A stretch of DNA of 64,000 nucleotides from Thermogemmata fonticola (GCF_013694095.1 NZ_JACEFB010000001.1:186001-250000); one strand, 5' to 3'; shown: positions 8,179-17,613, numbered from the stretch's first letter. Notes: generated by a model from the sequence alone, not told the origin. Made by a program: numbers and translations.

Positions 8179-10284
8179 TTATTTCAGGTTCACTTTTTCG
8201 GGTACGAGCCAGCGGCTCAGGCCCCGTCGAATGTCGTGGTTTCTGAGGGGGACAAGGAGGGTGGCCGCCAGTCTCGCTGGAAGATCGTCATCGAACGAAC
8301 GACCGATCGATACATTCACAACGGAACGGCCCGCAGCTTGGTAGTAGTCCTTGGCGGCCTGGATCGCCTCGTCCAGATACCCAAACTGGATCAAGTTGAG
8401 AATGCGTCGGGCCAGGGCCGCCTTCGGCTCTTTCGGGAGCCAGTCGAAGAGACAGGACGGGTTTTCATGGAAGATGGGCCGCAACAAGCCCAGAAGGAGC
8501 AACTCGCCTGCGAAGGGGAGACGGTCGCGACGGACCTTGGGCCTCGCGGCCTTCCAGTCAATCAGGCTGAAGGCAAGGACCCACTCGGCTGCCTGGTCGA
8601 GGTTCAGGTCGTCGCCGCTCAGCAGCCGTGCGACCGTCTCCAAAGGTGCTAGGCATGTTCCGCCCAGGGCCAGGGGTTTACCCGGTTCCGTGTCGAGCAG
8701 ACGGCGGGACAGAACCTGACCGAACACGCGGAGCGGTTCCGCATCGTTCCACACCACTCGCGGTGGCCGATCCCCTGCTACGAAGGTTGGGTTTCCCCGG
8801 CGGTCCAGTTCAACGCCGAAGAGATTCGATAGGAGCGGGTAGGCCGTGCCCGCCCCGATGGACGCGATTGCCCGAGCCAGCAAGACCTCCTCGGGGCAGG
8901 GAAGATGCTCGGGCCAGGCTCGGGTGAACCAGTCCGGGTGAAGCCACGGCAACGGGGGGACCTTTTCGCGGAACGATTTGTTCCGGTCGATCCGGGCTTG
9001 CTGCCGGCTCAGGAGCAGCAACAGGTGTTGCCACCGCTCCGCTTCGTCCGGACGTTCGCTGACCCGAATGATGGCCGCCTCAACCGGCCCGCGAAGACCG
9101 CGAAAGCGTCCCCGTTGCTTGGAGTCTCGCGGTTCATACGGAAGGCGGTTCAGCCAGGGAATGAGCGAGGAGAGGAGCGTGGAGGCCGAGAGCCGATCCA
9201 CGTAGTCTGCTTTATCGGGCCGCGAAACGGTGATGTGTTCCAGCGGGACCGCCTCGTAGACCTTGGCACTGGTCGTCTGCCGCAGGTCGAACCGGACGAA
9301 CTCAGCGACACCGGCATCGGTCCCAGCAGCCAAGGCCGCGATCGCGAACTCGTGGGGAGCGTGGGCCGACCGATTCCCGAGCCGAGCCAGGCCACGCTTC
9401 AAAAGATGACGGACCTCCGTGATTGTCGCCGGACAATCCCAGAGTGGTGCCCAGAACTCCCCCTCTTTCGACATCCCGACTTCGCCGGGAGTCGTCGGCT
9501 GGGCCGGGTCACACACGAACGGGAAGACCGCGTATGGCCTTGCCCGGATGCTGAGCCGGCGGTTGACATCCCCTACGAGAAGAAGTGCCCCCTCGGCAGC
9601 GAGCAGGAACAGCCAGGGGGACAGCCTACCCTCTCGGAACCAGTCCTGTCCCGTGTTGAAAGACTTGTTGGCGAACACAAACCAGGTGCCGGCGGCAGAC
9701 ACGCTGGGCAGTTCAGCAGTGTCGTCCCCCGTAAGTGCGGCGTCCAGCCACGCCTCCGTGTTCAAGCGGGCCTTACTCTTTTTCGCCGAGGAAGCGGTTC
9801 GTGCCCCGCAAGTACCAGTCGTTCCCTTTGCTGGCTTGGTAGTCGGGCGAGCTTTCTTCAAGCACTCGCTCCACACGTCTGCGAAGTCACGCTGTCCCAG
9901 GGTTCCGCCTTTACCAAACACGGGGTTGAACTGGTTGCGGCTCAGTCCGACAAGATGGCACTCCAGCACCTGCACTTCCTGGACGGAGCGGCTGTTGCGT
10001 AGCCGCCAGACCTCCGATGAAGACTTGGCCTTGGTGTCGGCCTTCTGGGCGTCTCCCCACCATCGCTCGTAGCGGGTCGGCTGCCATGTATCAAGCAGGT
10101 AGCCCTTTATCTGCTCTTCAGTCAGCGATGCGTGCAAGAGCAGGAACCGTCGGTTACGCCAGCACCCCCGCACATCCGGCCAGTGCTGACCGACAGCAGC
10201 GAGCAAGCCGACTGCAGCGAAGTAGTGGCCCAGAGTGTCCGGGTGTAGGCCATCGAACCGGAGGACGCGAAGATCGGCTGTCAT
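8179..10284 (-). CDS. csx17: Type I-G (I-U) CRISPR protein Csx17 (Cas8-type large subunit)
   Basis: A 701-aa protein of the Csx17 family (Cas8u2), the predicted large subunit of type I-G Cascade, responsible for PAM recognition and Cas3 recruitment by analogy with other type I systems. The start at 10284 gives MTADLRVLRFDGLHPDTLGH, which corresponds to the family's N-terminal GL-P-L signature; the in-frame extension upstream lies within cas3 and is low complexity. The gene overlaps the cas3 3' end by 4 bp and is followed 14 bp later by csb1. The ORF is intact throughout. Confidence 0.87.
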   Translation of the reverse strand: MTADLRVLRFDGLHPDTLGHYFAAVGLLAAVGQHWPDVRGCWRNRRFLLLHASLTEEQIKGYLLDTWQPTRYERWWGDAQKADTKAKSSSEVWRLRNSRSVQEVQVLECHLVGLSRNQFNPVFGKGGTLGQRDFADVWSECLKKARPTTKPAKGTTGTCGARTASSAKKSKARLNTEAWLDAALTGDDTAELPSVSAAGTWFVFANKSFNTGQDWFREGRLSPWLFLLAAEGALLLVGDVNRRLSIRARPYAVFPFVCDPAQPTTPGEVGMSKEGEFWAPLWDCPATITEVRHLLKRGLARLGNRSAHAPHEFAIAALAAGTDAGVAEFVRFDLRQTTSAKVYEAVPLEHITVSRPDKADYVDRLSASTLLSSLIPWLNRLPYEPRDSKQRGRFRGLRGPVEAAIIRVSERPDEAERWQHLLLLLSRQQARIDRNKSFREKVPPLPWLHPDWFTRAWPEHLPCPEEVLLARAIASIGAGTAYPLLSNLFGVELDRRGNPTFVAGDRPPRVVWNDAEPLRVFGQVLSRRLLDTEPGKPLALGGTCLAPLETVARLLSGDDLNLDQAAEWVLAFSLIDWKAARPKVRRDRLPFAGELLLLGLLRPIFHENPSCLFDWLPKEPKAALARRILNLIQFGYLDEAIQAAKDYYQAAGRSVVNVSIGRSFDDDLPARLAATLLVPLRNHDIRRGLSRWLVPEKVNLK

Positions 10285-13052
10285 CGGTTCCTCCCCTTCC
10301 CCGGACGAGCACTTGCTCGGGCGTCCGCCACACGAAATAGCATCTCCAGAAAAGCCAGTTTGAATGGGCCAAGGGCGTCCGGCTGTTCCTGGTCGGCCCC
10401 GTCGCCAGCCGCCTCGTGCTCCTTGGGTAAGGTCCCGAGTAGGTCCTCCACAAGCGATACCCAGGACGTACTCGCGAGCCTGAACCTGCCGCCCTCGTCG
10501 TCCCACTGCCCGCTCGCACCGAACCGCCTCGGTTCCGTCGGGATCGGTGTGCTAGCCGGGATGAGTCCATCGACTGGAGAAAGTTCCTCTCCTTCGCGGA
10601 TGCCGAACACCGCGTCGGTTCCCCGGATCGAGCGGAGTACAGTTCGGACCTTGCCGTGGTGACAGGCGACCAGGTAGACGGCGAGGCCACTCAACGACGG
10701 GGCCGTTCCTTCCCGCCAGGCTTTCCAGGCAACGAGGGCACTCGCTGCCTCATGACGAAATCGCGGCTGGAAGGGAGTGTAGAGGCTCTTGCGGAGTCCC
10801 TTTTTCCGCTCGGCGGGCAGGTCTGGTTGTCCCAACAGCCACTTGATGTCAGGAAACTTCGCCCAGCAGTCGTCACCCGGCACGGCCAGCAGTGCGGCGA
10901 ATTGGTCAAGTAATCCCTGTACCTGCGGGTCGCTTTCCTTTTGCCGGCATTCTGCGACCTTCGGTCGGAGGCTCGCCAGGAACTGGTCGATAGCGTTCTT
11001 CCAGCGGACAGAGGCTTTTCCCACGTCATGCCAGGGAGCGGCCTTGGACAACGCCATTCCCTCGGGCCTGTCACTCAACTCGAACGCCTCAACCAGTTCA
11101 TTCGTCTCCGCCATCACGTCGGCGGTGTGATCGGCGAGGGACAGCCAGCCATGGCTCTCGCTGGTTCCGTCCGCCGTCAGCTTGTCGGGAACGGAGACCG
11201 TTGCCGGTTGATGCACGGTCGGAACGTCCGCCGGGTTTCCGGTCCAGCCGAGGTCCGGGTCGTAGCCGCCTTGCTTCTGCCAGAGCCGGAGCGTCATCCC
11301 CGGTCGGACTTCAGAGGCCCATCGGGTGATCCACTGGCCCGATTCGGCATCCCACTCGCGGGCGGTCCCTTTCGCCCCCAAGAACTGCTGGAGCGAGTAG
11401 AAGGGCACGGGGCAGAGTTCGTCCGCCATTGGTGCCGGCTCGCTGCGTTCCGGCGTCCGTGCGTCCCGCCAGAAAACGTAGGCGTCCACGTTCCGGTCCT
11501 GGTCGCGGACGAAACGAGAAACGTCAGTGAAGCCACCGGCCAAATCCGGCTCGGTCGCGAACAGGTCGAGGAAGTCGTGAGGCCGAATGACCGCTTCGTA
11601 CTCCACTTCGAGGCCCTGGCGGCTTTCCTCCGTCTTGAGTACAGCGTCAAGGGCTTCGCGGTAGGGACGGCGTTCGCCGTCTTGCTCCATCAGTTGTCGT
11701 ACCGACTCCAACAGTTTCCGGGCCGCCTCCAGGTCTCGCCTGAAGTACGGGCCGATCCGTTCGCGTTTCTTCTTGCTCTCGTTGGGTGCTCCCTTGTCGT
11801 TCTCGTCGGTGCTGCCGGGCATCCAGAACGTCGCCGCAGCACCGTCCTGTCTCCCCTCCCTGTTCAGCCGGCCCAGGCGTTGCACGTCCGACGGCCAGGG
11901 TGCGATCTCGCTCCAGAGTCGGACGCCGGAAATATCGATGCCAGCCTCGATGACCTGGGTCGAGACGAGGATCAGACCGGGGTGATCGTTGACCGCTCCC
12001 GTCTCCTTGCCCTGCCGCTCCACGAACCGCTGCAAACTCGCCATGTGACGCTGCCGATCCGGTGGTCGGAACCGGCTGTGAAGCAGGATCGCCGCTGGCC
12101 GAGCATCCCCGTCGCCGTTCGCTCCGGTTGCAATGGCCGCCTGGACCTGCCGAAACCAGTCTTGTGCAACGGGGACCGTATTGAGGATAAGAAGGGAAAT
12201 CCGGCCTGGTTGGTGCCGGTCAAGGACACCTGACCCGTCTCTCTTGCGGAGCGGTGGGGGGTCTTTCCGCACTTCAATGGTCTTCTCGGCTGCGAGCCTC
12301 TGCCGAACCGCCGGCTCCTGTTTCTCAGGTTCTTCGAGCGAGAACAAGCGTTTCGGATCGATCTTGGCCAGATCAAGGTCCTCGCGGTCCTTCGTCCTTA
12401 GCAGCGACTCGCCGAGCGTGGCCGACATCCAGAGGAAGTGGCACGGCAGCAGGGGTCGCCAGAACCTCTTCTGGAAGGCATCGACCTGAACCGTGGTCGC
12501 CAAGCCGGAACCCATCAACTGGACTTCATCCATGACCCACAGGCAGTCGTTCCCGAGCAGACCGAAGTGCATGGGCCAGCGGTAGCGGCTCATCCCGTAG
12601 CCCCGGTTCAGGAGGCGGGAGAGCAGCATGTCCTGGGTGCCGACAATGACCGCGTTTTTCTCGGGGTGCAGGTCCCAATCATCCGCCTGCTCGCCGCCCA
12701 TCAGCACGTGGACCCGGCAGGGTTCAGCCAACAGGTTCGCCTCAGACAGGTTGTGGGTCCACCGGCTTGCCGCCTCGGCGGTCTGAGTCACAAGAGTCCG
12801 CATCGGCAGACAGTAGACGAGCCGCCGAGGAACCGGCGAGGAGGGATGACCGCTTGTCCGCCGCCACAGCCAAGCGAGGATCACGGCGGCGGTCTTCCCA
12901 AGGCCAGTGGGCACGTCGAGGACTTCGGGAAGCGGATCAGCAGCCGCAAGGCGGGATTGGTACTTGTACGGACTCACCCCGGTGGCCGTGAGAAAGAAGG
13001 CTTCAAAAGTGGTCGGCGTTATCGCGGACACAGACGGCTCCGTGGGCTGCAT
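10281..13052 (-). CDS. cas3: Type I-G CRISPR helicase-nuclease Cas3 (helicase-HD order)
   Basis: A 923-aa Cas3, which unwinds and degrades target DNA after Cascade binding. Helicase motifs run first: Walker A VPTGLGKTA at about residues 47-55, the DEVQ box (WVMDEVQLM) at about 175-180, motif III MSATL, and motif VI QRLGRLNREG. The HD nuclease module is C-terminal: SLADHTADV, then PWHDVGKA, then ACHHGK supply the expected His/Asp metal ligands. The helicase-then-HD order is the reverse of Cas3 in types I-A to I-F and is typical of I-G. ATG 13052 is preferred over a TTG 30 bp upstream. It is the first gene of the operon. Confidence 0.9.
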   Translation of the reverse strand: MQPTEPSVSAITPTTFEAFFLTATGVSPYKYQSRLAAADPLPEVLDVPTGLGKTAAVILAWLWRRTSGHPSSPVPRRLVYCLPMRTLVTQTAEAASRWTHNLSEANLLAEPCRVHVLMGGEQADDWDLHPEKNAVIVGTQDMLLSRLLNRGYGMSRYRWPMHFGLLGNDCLWVMDEVQLMGSGLATTVQVDAFQKRFWRPLLPCHFLWMSATLGESLLRTKDREDLDLAKIDPKRLFSLEEPEKQEPAVRQRLAAEKTIEVRKDPPPLRKRDGSGVLDRHQPGRISLLILNTVPVAQDWFRQVQAAIATGANGDGDARPAAILLHSRFRPPDRQRHMASLQRFVERQGKETGAVNDHPGLILVSTQVIEAGIDISGVRLWSEIAPWPSDVQRLGRLNREGRQDGAAATFWMPGSTDENDKGAPNESKKKRERIGPYFRRDLEAARKLLESVRQLMEQDGERRPYREALDAVLKTEESRQGLEVEYEAVIRPHDFLDLFATEPDLAGGFTDVSRFVRDQDRNVDAYVFWRDARTPERSEPAPMADELCPVPFYSLQQFLGAKGTAREWDAESGQWITRWASEVRPGMTLRLWQKQGGYDPDLGWTGNPADVPTVHQPATVSVPDKLTADGTSESHGWLSLADHTADVMAETNELVEAFELSDRPEGMALSKAAPWHDVGKASVRWKNAIDQFLASLRPKVAECRQKESDPQVQGLLDQFAALLAVPGDDCWAKFPDIKWLLGQPDLPAERKKGLRKSLYTPFQPRFRHEAASALVAWKAWREGTAPSLSGLAVYLVACHHGKVRTVLRSIRGTDAVFGIREGEELSPVDGLIPASTPIPTEPRRFGASGQWDDEGGRFRLASTSWVSLVEDLLGTLPKEHEAAGDGADQEQPDALGPFKLAFLEMLFRVADARASARPGKGRNR

Positions 13053-13536
13053 CTCCTCGTTCCTGCCCGGCAGACGATTCAAACATTTGTGTTAATAAAG
13101 CCGCCTCCGGCTCGTTTTGCAATGTCCGCAGATCGAAAACCTGTCTCGGGTTGAGGAGCATTCCCAAAGGACCGTCTGGGAATCCCCGCGTTTGGGCCGC
13201 CGGAATACCGATCCGGCGGCGGCCTCCGCACCCTCTCCCGGCAAACCCCTGAGAATAGCGGCGGGCTGCCACCCCTTGCGGAATAGCCGAGCCGCCAATC
13301 GGTCTGCTCGAACCCTAAGTATTGGCGGGGAGGCTGTACGGGTCCCCTAGGCCCCTGGTCGGGTCCCCCGGCTCCGGCACGACATATTCCTCCCCGCATG
13401 GGGGCTTCGCCGGCCTGCCGCACTCGGCCCGACAATTACCCAGCCGCAGACGCTTTGTCACACGCCAGGATCACCCCCTCGTTGGGCCGCATCGGCTCCG
13501 CAAACGGGCGGGTGCCGTCCTGTGGAGGAGTGACCC
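13053..13536. other. Divergent intergenic region between cas3 and a hypothetical gene
   Basis: There is no supported gene and no CRISPR repeat. The region holds two small hairpins (7-bp arms at about 13160-13183 and 9-bp arms at 13196-13220), a possible cas promoter, and the GGAGGAG ribosome-binding site of the gene at 13537. Confidence 0.5.
13092..13122 (-). promoter_or_regulatory. Possible promoter of the cas operon
   Basis: On the minus strand a TTGCAA box (13117-13122) and a TATTAA box (13092-13097) are 19 bp apart and lie 40 bp upstream of the cas3 ATG. The match to a sigma-70-type consensus is partial and the spacing is long. Confidence 0.3.
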
Positions 13537-14217
13537 ATGCGGCGTGTGGAACTGCCCGGAAGAGACGGCGATGGCCCGAAGAGCGTGGTGGTGGTTAGCT
13601 ACGTCCCGCTGCTCACGGGCGAGCCGGGCCGCGTGCTGTCGGTCGGGGACGAGGAGTTCAACCGGCTGTTGGCCGAGGCCGACCGTCTCCCCAGCGGCCT
13701 GGCCGATGCCTGCCTGTGGATGGCCGACAACGGCGGCGTCTTCCCGGTCTTCGTGTTGCCGCAGGCCCACGCCATCGCCGACCACCTGCTGGTCTGGTCC
13801 GAGAACCGGCCCGGCGACTGGTTCGCCCTCGGCTTCGCCGAGCGGCGGGGCCGCTACGTCGCCGTCCTATTCCCGAACCTGGTCGGTTCGGTGGAGCGGT
13901 TCGAGGCCGCCCATTTCGCAAGGTACGGCGAGCCGTCGAGGGCGGCGAGTTACGAACTGCTGTTCCGGCCTATCGCCTTCGTGTCCGGGGTCCGCCACAC
14001 CTTCAAGAAGGTCAAGAAGCTGATCGGCAACTTGTCGATGGTCGGCTTCATGGAGCCGAACGACTTCGACCCGTCTTCGCCAGCCGCGTTGAACTTGGAC
14101 CGCATCCGGCGGGTCGGCCCGTTCAAGGTCTGCTGGAACGCCAGGCCGTTCGGCATGAGCATCGAGGCGGTCGTCAGCCAACTTGTCGCTTCTGCCAGCG
14201 ACCCCGAGAACAACTGA
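13537..14217 (+). CDS. Hypothetical protein
   Basis: A 226-aa soluble protein that I do not recognise. The start at 13537 has a strong GGAGGAG about 7 nt upstream, so it is very likely expressed. The protein looks like a single alpha/beta domain with no signal peptide or membrane segment. It includes a conserved-looking block AFVSGVRHTFKKVKKLIGNL at about residues 147-166. It is divergent from the cas operon and convergent with the recombinase gene. It may be an element-borne accessory gene; no function is assigned. Confidence 0.6.
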   Translation: MRRVELPGRDGDGPKSVVVVSYVPLLTGEPGRVLSVGDEEFNRLLAEADRLPSGLADACLWMADNGGVFPVFVLPQAHAIADHLLVWSENRPGDWFALGFAERRGRYVAVLFPNLVGSVERFEAAHFARYGEPSRAASYELLFRPIAFVSGVRHTFKKVKKLIGNLSMVGFMEPNDFDPSSPAALNLDRIRRVGPFKVCWNARPFGMSIEAVVSQLVASASDPENN

Positions 14218-14255
14218 GGCGGGCTGTCACCCGCCTCGCCCCCACTTACGGCTTC

Positions 14256-14870
14256 CTACCGGCTCGTTCTCCGATCCGGCGGAACGTATTCTTCCTTCAC
14301 CCACCTGTTGACCCGCCCGACACCGACGCCCAACTCGCGGGCAATCCGAATCTGGCCCCAGCCCTGGTCCCGCAGCCGGGTGGCCTTGTCGGCGTCGAAG
14401 GGCCGCTTCTTGGGGCCGATCTGGCTACCGCGTGCCCGAGCCGCCCGCATCCCGGCCTTCGTCCGCTCACGGATGATCGACAACTCGTAGTCAGCCAGGA
14501 CGCTGAACAGGCCCGCGACCATCCGGCCCGTGCTGGTGGACAGGTCGATGTTCTCCCGGAATGACACCAGCACTACGTCCCGCTCGACCAGCGTGGAGAG
14601 GATCTTTACCAAATGGGGCAGGGAGCGACCGAGCCGGTCGAGGGCATGCACGAACAGCACCTTGACCCGGCCCTTCTGGATCGCGTCCCACAGCCGGTTC
14701 CACGCCGGGCGGCTGTCCTTGGCCCCGGACACGCCCACGTCCACGAACTCCTGCACGTCCCGCCAGCCCCGGTTGGCCGCGTACTCCCGCAGGTCGCGGA
14801 GTTGCGGATCGACGGTTTGCTCGTCGGTGCTCACACGAGCATAAATGGCGACCTTGTGATTCCCGGCCAT
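14256..14870 (-). CDS. Serine site-specific recombinase (resolvase/invertase family)
   Basis: A 204-aa small serine recombinase. The N-terminal catalytic domain has the nucleophile region IYARVSTDEQTVDPQL (the Ser is at about residue 14), followed by the HALDRLGRSL arginine motif at about residues 75-85 and the helix-E region ENIDLSTSTGRM. The C-terminal about 45 residues form a helix-turn-helix (GWGQIRIARELGVGVGRVNR). Length and layout match Tn3-type resolvases and DNA invertases, not the large phage integrases. It could resolve dimers of the element or invert a segment; it is not the expected enzyme for integration into a tRNA gene, which is normally a tyrosine integrase. Confidence 0.88.
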   Translation of the reverse strand: MAGNHKVAIYARVSTDEQTVDPQLRDLREYAANRGWRDVQEFVDVGVSGAKDSRPAWNRLWDAIQKGRVKVLFVHALDRLGRSLPHLVKILSTLVERDVVLVSFRENIDLSTSTGRMVAGLFSVLADYELSIIRERTKAGMRAARARGSQIGPKKRPFDADKATRLRDQGWGQIRIARELGVGVGRVNRWVKEEYVPPDRRTSR

Positions 14871-15027
14871 TGCCGGCCTCCCTTTGCTGAGGAAAATGTC
14901 CGGAAGGATTTGGCAGCCCGACGCATTCCGTGAACGGGGTGGGATGTGAGCCGGTCACAATCCGGTGCCGGGGAAGGGAGAATCGGGAACGAACCGCCAG
15001 AGCAACGCTTGCGAAAGGGACCAGAAG

Positions 15028-15882
15028 GTGGGCCAGTTCTTCCGACCTCCCGGCAACGACCGCATCTGGTTCTACTCCGAGCGGGGCCTCCTGGCGTACC
15101 TGTTCCACGCGGTCCTTGAGGGTGACCTGTCGCTCGTTCTCGACAACGCAATGGACGGGACCGGCAGGAAGCTCCGCGAGGTCGTCGGACCAGTCGGTTT
15201 GCACCGCGTCCTGACCGAGTTCAGCCTCGGTAACACAGGCTTCGGCAACCCGGACGGAGCGATCCTGACGGCCCTTGGCCAGCCGAACACCTCGTTCGTG
15301 TTCGTCGAGGGCAAGCCGGTCAAGTTCTGGAAGTCGTTCCGAAAGCCAGAGCCGTCGGACAGCATCCAGGCGAAGCTCGCCGAGGCAGACGGCAGGAGAC
15401 TGGTCCGCCGCCTGGTCCGCGACTACAACTCGAAACTCAACGGCCAGCTTGAACTTCGCTGGCGGTTCGTCAATGCCCTACGAGCCTCCGCCGGCCAGGG
15501 CGAGATCAACGAACGGCACGTCACGTTGCGACCGGAGGTTCTCGCCAACGACGTGTTCTACTGGCGGCACCACTTCCAGCCCGACCCCGGCAAGCGGGAG
15601 CAGTGGCGGCGGGTCAGCCTGGCCGAAGACTTGGCTGGACTGCGGCAGTCGCTGGGTGCGGTGCGGGAGTTCTACCTGCTGGCGATCACCACCGACTCGA
15701 CGTTCCCCCAGCAGGAAATGAGCCAGGTCCGGCTCTTCGACGGGACGGGTCAGCCGCTCGCCGATGCGGGCAACCGCCTCTTCTGGATGTCCCTCGACCG
15801 GGTGAAGGAGCGACTGGAGCGGTGTGGCAGCGACGGCTGCTGGTTGCGGCTCGTCAACAGCCAGTGGTCGAAGGTGCCCTAA
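15028..15882 (+). CDS. Hypothetical protein
   Basis: A 284-aa protein that I do not recognise. GTG at 15028 is chosen because GAAAGGGA lies about 9 nt upstream and the product then begins MGQFFRPPGNDRIWF; an ATG at 14965 gives a low-complexity extension. The protein is charged, has no signal peptide or membrane helix, and contains a conserved-looking RRLVRDYNSKLNGQLELRW block (about residues 108-130). A GC-rich hairpin (15885-15907) directly follows its stop codon. It lies within the mobile element. Confidence 0.55.
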   Translation: MGQFFRPPGNDRIWFYSERGLLAYLFHAVLEGDLSLVLDNAMDGTGRKLREVVGPVGLHRVLTEFSLGNTGFGNPDGAILTALGQPNTSFVFVEGKPVKFWKSFRKPEPSDSIQAKLAEADGRRLVRRLVRDYNSKLNGQLELRWRFVNALRASAGQGEINERHVTLRPEVLANDVFYWRHHFQPDPGKREQWRRVSLAEDLAGLRQSLGAVREFYLLAITTDSTFPQQEMSQVRLFDGTGQPLADAGNRLFWMSLDRVKERLERCGSDGCWLRLVNSQWSKVP

Positions 15883-15884
15883 GG

Positions 15885-15907
15885 CCGGCGGATGTCACTA
15901 CCGCCGG
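15885..15907 (+). terminator. Hairpin directly after the stop codon
   Basis: 7-bp perfect arms, CCGGCGG (15885-15891) and CCGCCGG (15901-15907), with a 9-nt loop, followed by GGGCTTTCC. It is a likely terminator for the hypothetical gene, without a strong T-run. Confidence 0.5.
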
Positions 15908-15909
15908 GG

Positions 15910-16236
15910 CTTTCCGTTCGCTTCCTTTGGCCTGGAAGCGGCAAGACGGCCCGCTGGCCTTCGCGGCGGCTCGCGTGGCCGAGGAGGGCTAAGGAAAGTC
16001 CAGGACGGTCGGCGGTTGTAGCAGGCGGGCAAGAGCGGGGTCGAGGCGGGGCAGTCTGGTCGTCGCGAGGCAAACAGGCCGTCAACGAGTGACTACAGGT
16101 CTGGTCGCACCGGGCCTGGCCGAGCAGCGAAACTGCTCGGCCAGACCCACGTCGGGCAGACCTGCACTCGCTCTCAGCGAGTGCTTGCCACGTCCCAGAA
16201 GATGATCGGCATGGACCTGGGCACTATTGCGGTCGA
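15910..16236 (+). ncRNA. Candidate structured non-coding RNA region
   Basis: No gene fits here, yet the sequence is rich in structure. There is a 12-bp perfect hairpin (arms about 16115-16126 and 16132-16143, 5-nt loop CGAAA) and a 9-bp hairpin at about 16162-16182. Upstream lie motifs reminiscent of RNase P RNA in the same order: AGGAAAGTCC near 15990, AAGAGCG near 16030 and GCAAAC near 16070. The essential 3' ACAGAA strand of that RNA is not visible. The strand is assumed from motif order. Confidence 0.3.
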
Positions 16237-17613
16237 TCAATCGGGCTTGCAGGTCAGCCGGGCGTACTCGTCATCGGCCCATGTCAGCCCGAACTCCTTC
16301 ATCATCGACCGGAACCTCTCCCAGAGGGCCGGGTCGTCAAGCTCGAAGGTCACGGCCTCCTGGCCGTCCGCTGCCTCGATCCAGCCCCGCCGCTCGTCGG
16401 TGTTCACATCGAGTTGCAGAATCGGGCGGTCATCCAGATGAATCCGCACCACCCGCACCTGGTTGTTGTCCACAACGACGCGGGGGTGCTGGCCGGTGCT
16501 GCCGACGACCGCTGCCCGCATTAACTCACCCACGGCCAGGGCCGTCGCCGTGCAGAAGCCAAGGCGGGGACGGGGGAGTGCCCAGAAGGTCCGGGTGGTT
16601 TTCCCGTCGCCCTCCTTCCAGTCAACGACACCTATCCTCCGCTTGGCCCGCTCGACGGTCTTCCGGGCGAGGGAGTTCTCCTGGGCGAGCCGGAAGACCT
16701 CGTTGGACATCATCGGCCCGTTGCCCAGGAGCCGGTAAATGAAGTCCTCCGCTTCCTGCATCTTGGACTTCTTGGCCGACCCCAGACTGAAGCCGACCGG
16801 CGGCTTGTACACCGACCACTCGACCGTGATGATGCCCGCGTCGTCCCTCACGGTGCGGTAGCAGACCGGGGAACCACGGGAGAGGTTGCCTTTGAAGTTG
16901 ACCAGCCGGTGCGTGAAGGGCCTCTTCTGCGGGTCATCCTCGACACGCAGACCTGACCGGGCTGCCCCGATGATGCCGATGCTGCCGGCCCCCTGGTACT
17001 CGGAACGCCCGCCGGCCTTCCGCTGATGGCGGACAAGGACGACGGCCAGCCGCCACTTCTTCGCCATCTCCTGGAGCGGCCCGAGAACCTTGCGGGCGGA
17101 CTGGTCGTTGTTCAGGCTCGTGCCGAAGAAGGCGGTGATGGGGTCGATGACCAGCAGCCGAGCGGACATTCTCTTGACCGCCGACTCCACTTCCCGCAGG
17201 TCGTCCGGCAGGATCAGGGATTCGATGAAGGCGATTCGGTCGAGATCCGCCCCGACGGCCTGGAGGCTAGGGACGACTTTGCTCTCCGTGTCGTCCTCGC
17301 CCTGGACAATGACTACTCCCGCCGGCTCGACGGCGGAATCCCGGAAGGGGATCGACAGCCCTGCCGAAACGCAGGCGGCGATATCGTAGGTAACGGTGCT
17401 CTTTCCGTGGCCGGGGTCGCCCTCCAGCACAGTGAGCGACCCGACTGGGATGTGGTCGGACCACAGCCATTCGACTGCGGCGGTCTTGATCTCGGAAGCC
17501 TTCTTGAAACCCGGCTTAGTGGATTGGCCGAGTTGACGAACTCGGCCAACTTGGTCAAGTCGGTCAACGTGGGCAGGGGGTCGATCCCCTGGTTGGGAGG
17601 TGCGTGGAGACAT
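16237..17613 (-). CDS. RecA-fold AAA ATPase, RepA-like
   Basis: A 458-aa ATPase of the RepA/DnaB-like RecA superfamily, common on plasmids and phages as a replicative helicase or loader. The start at 17613 is chosen because GAGGAA lies about 6 nt upstream; frames further upstream are low complexity. Visible motifs are Walker A GDPGHGKST (about residues 64-72), a QGEDD segment after strand 2, Walker B LLVIDPITAFFG (about 135-146), and an RHQRKAGG loop typical of this ATPase group. The C-terminal about 180 residues include a helix-turn-helix-like region. A 23-bp tandem repeat lies 200 bp upstream. Together with the iteron gene at 2872 it suggests the element replicates, or once did. Confidence 0.78.
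   Translation of the reverse strand: MSPRTSQPGDRPPAHVDRLDQVGRVRQLGQSTKPGFKKASEIKTAAVEWLWSDHIPVGSLTVLEGDPGHGKSTVTYDIAACVSAGLSIPFRDSAVEPAGVVIVQGEDDTESKVVPSLQAVGADLDRIAFIESLILPDDLREVESAVKRMSARLLVIDPITAFFGTSLNNDQSARKVLGPLQEMAKKWRLAVVLVRHQRKAGGRSEYQGAGSIGIIGAARSGLRVEDDPQKRPFTHRLVNFKGNLSRGSPVCYRTVRDDAGIITVEWSVYKPPVGFSLGSAKKSKMQEAEDFIYRLLGNGPMMSNEVFRLAQENSLARKTVERAKRRIGVVDWKEGDGKTTRTFWALPRPRLGFCTATALAVGELMRAAVVGSTGQHPRVVVDNNQVRVVRIHLDDRPILQLDVNTDERRGWIEAADGQEAVTFELDDPALWERFRSMMKEFGLTWADDEYARLTCKPD

Noticed and set aside
8905-10002. 365-codon open frame antisense to csx17
   Set aside because: Lies entirely within csx17, with no family resemblance.
10941-12233. 430-codon open frame antisense to cas3
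   Set aside because: Shadow of the cas3 coding strand in GC-rich sequence; no ribosome-binding site or recognisable product.
14256-14870. Serine recombinase as the tRNA-site integrase
   Set aside because: It is a small resolvase/invertase type; tRNA-targeting elements normally use tyrosine integrases, which may lie outside the window.
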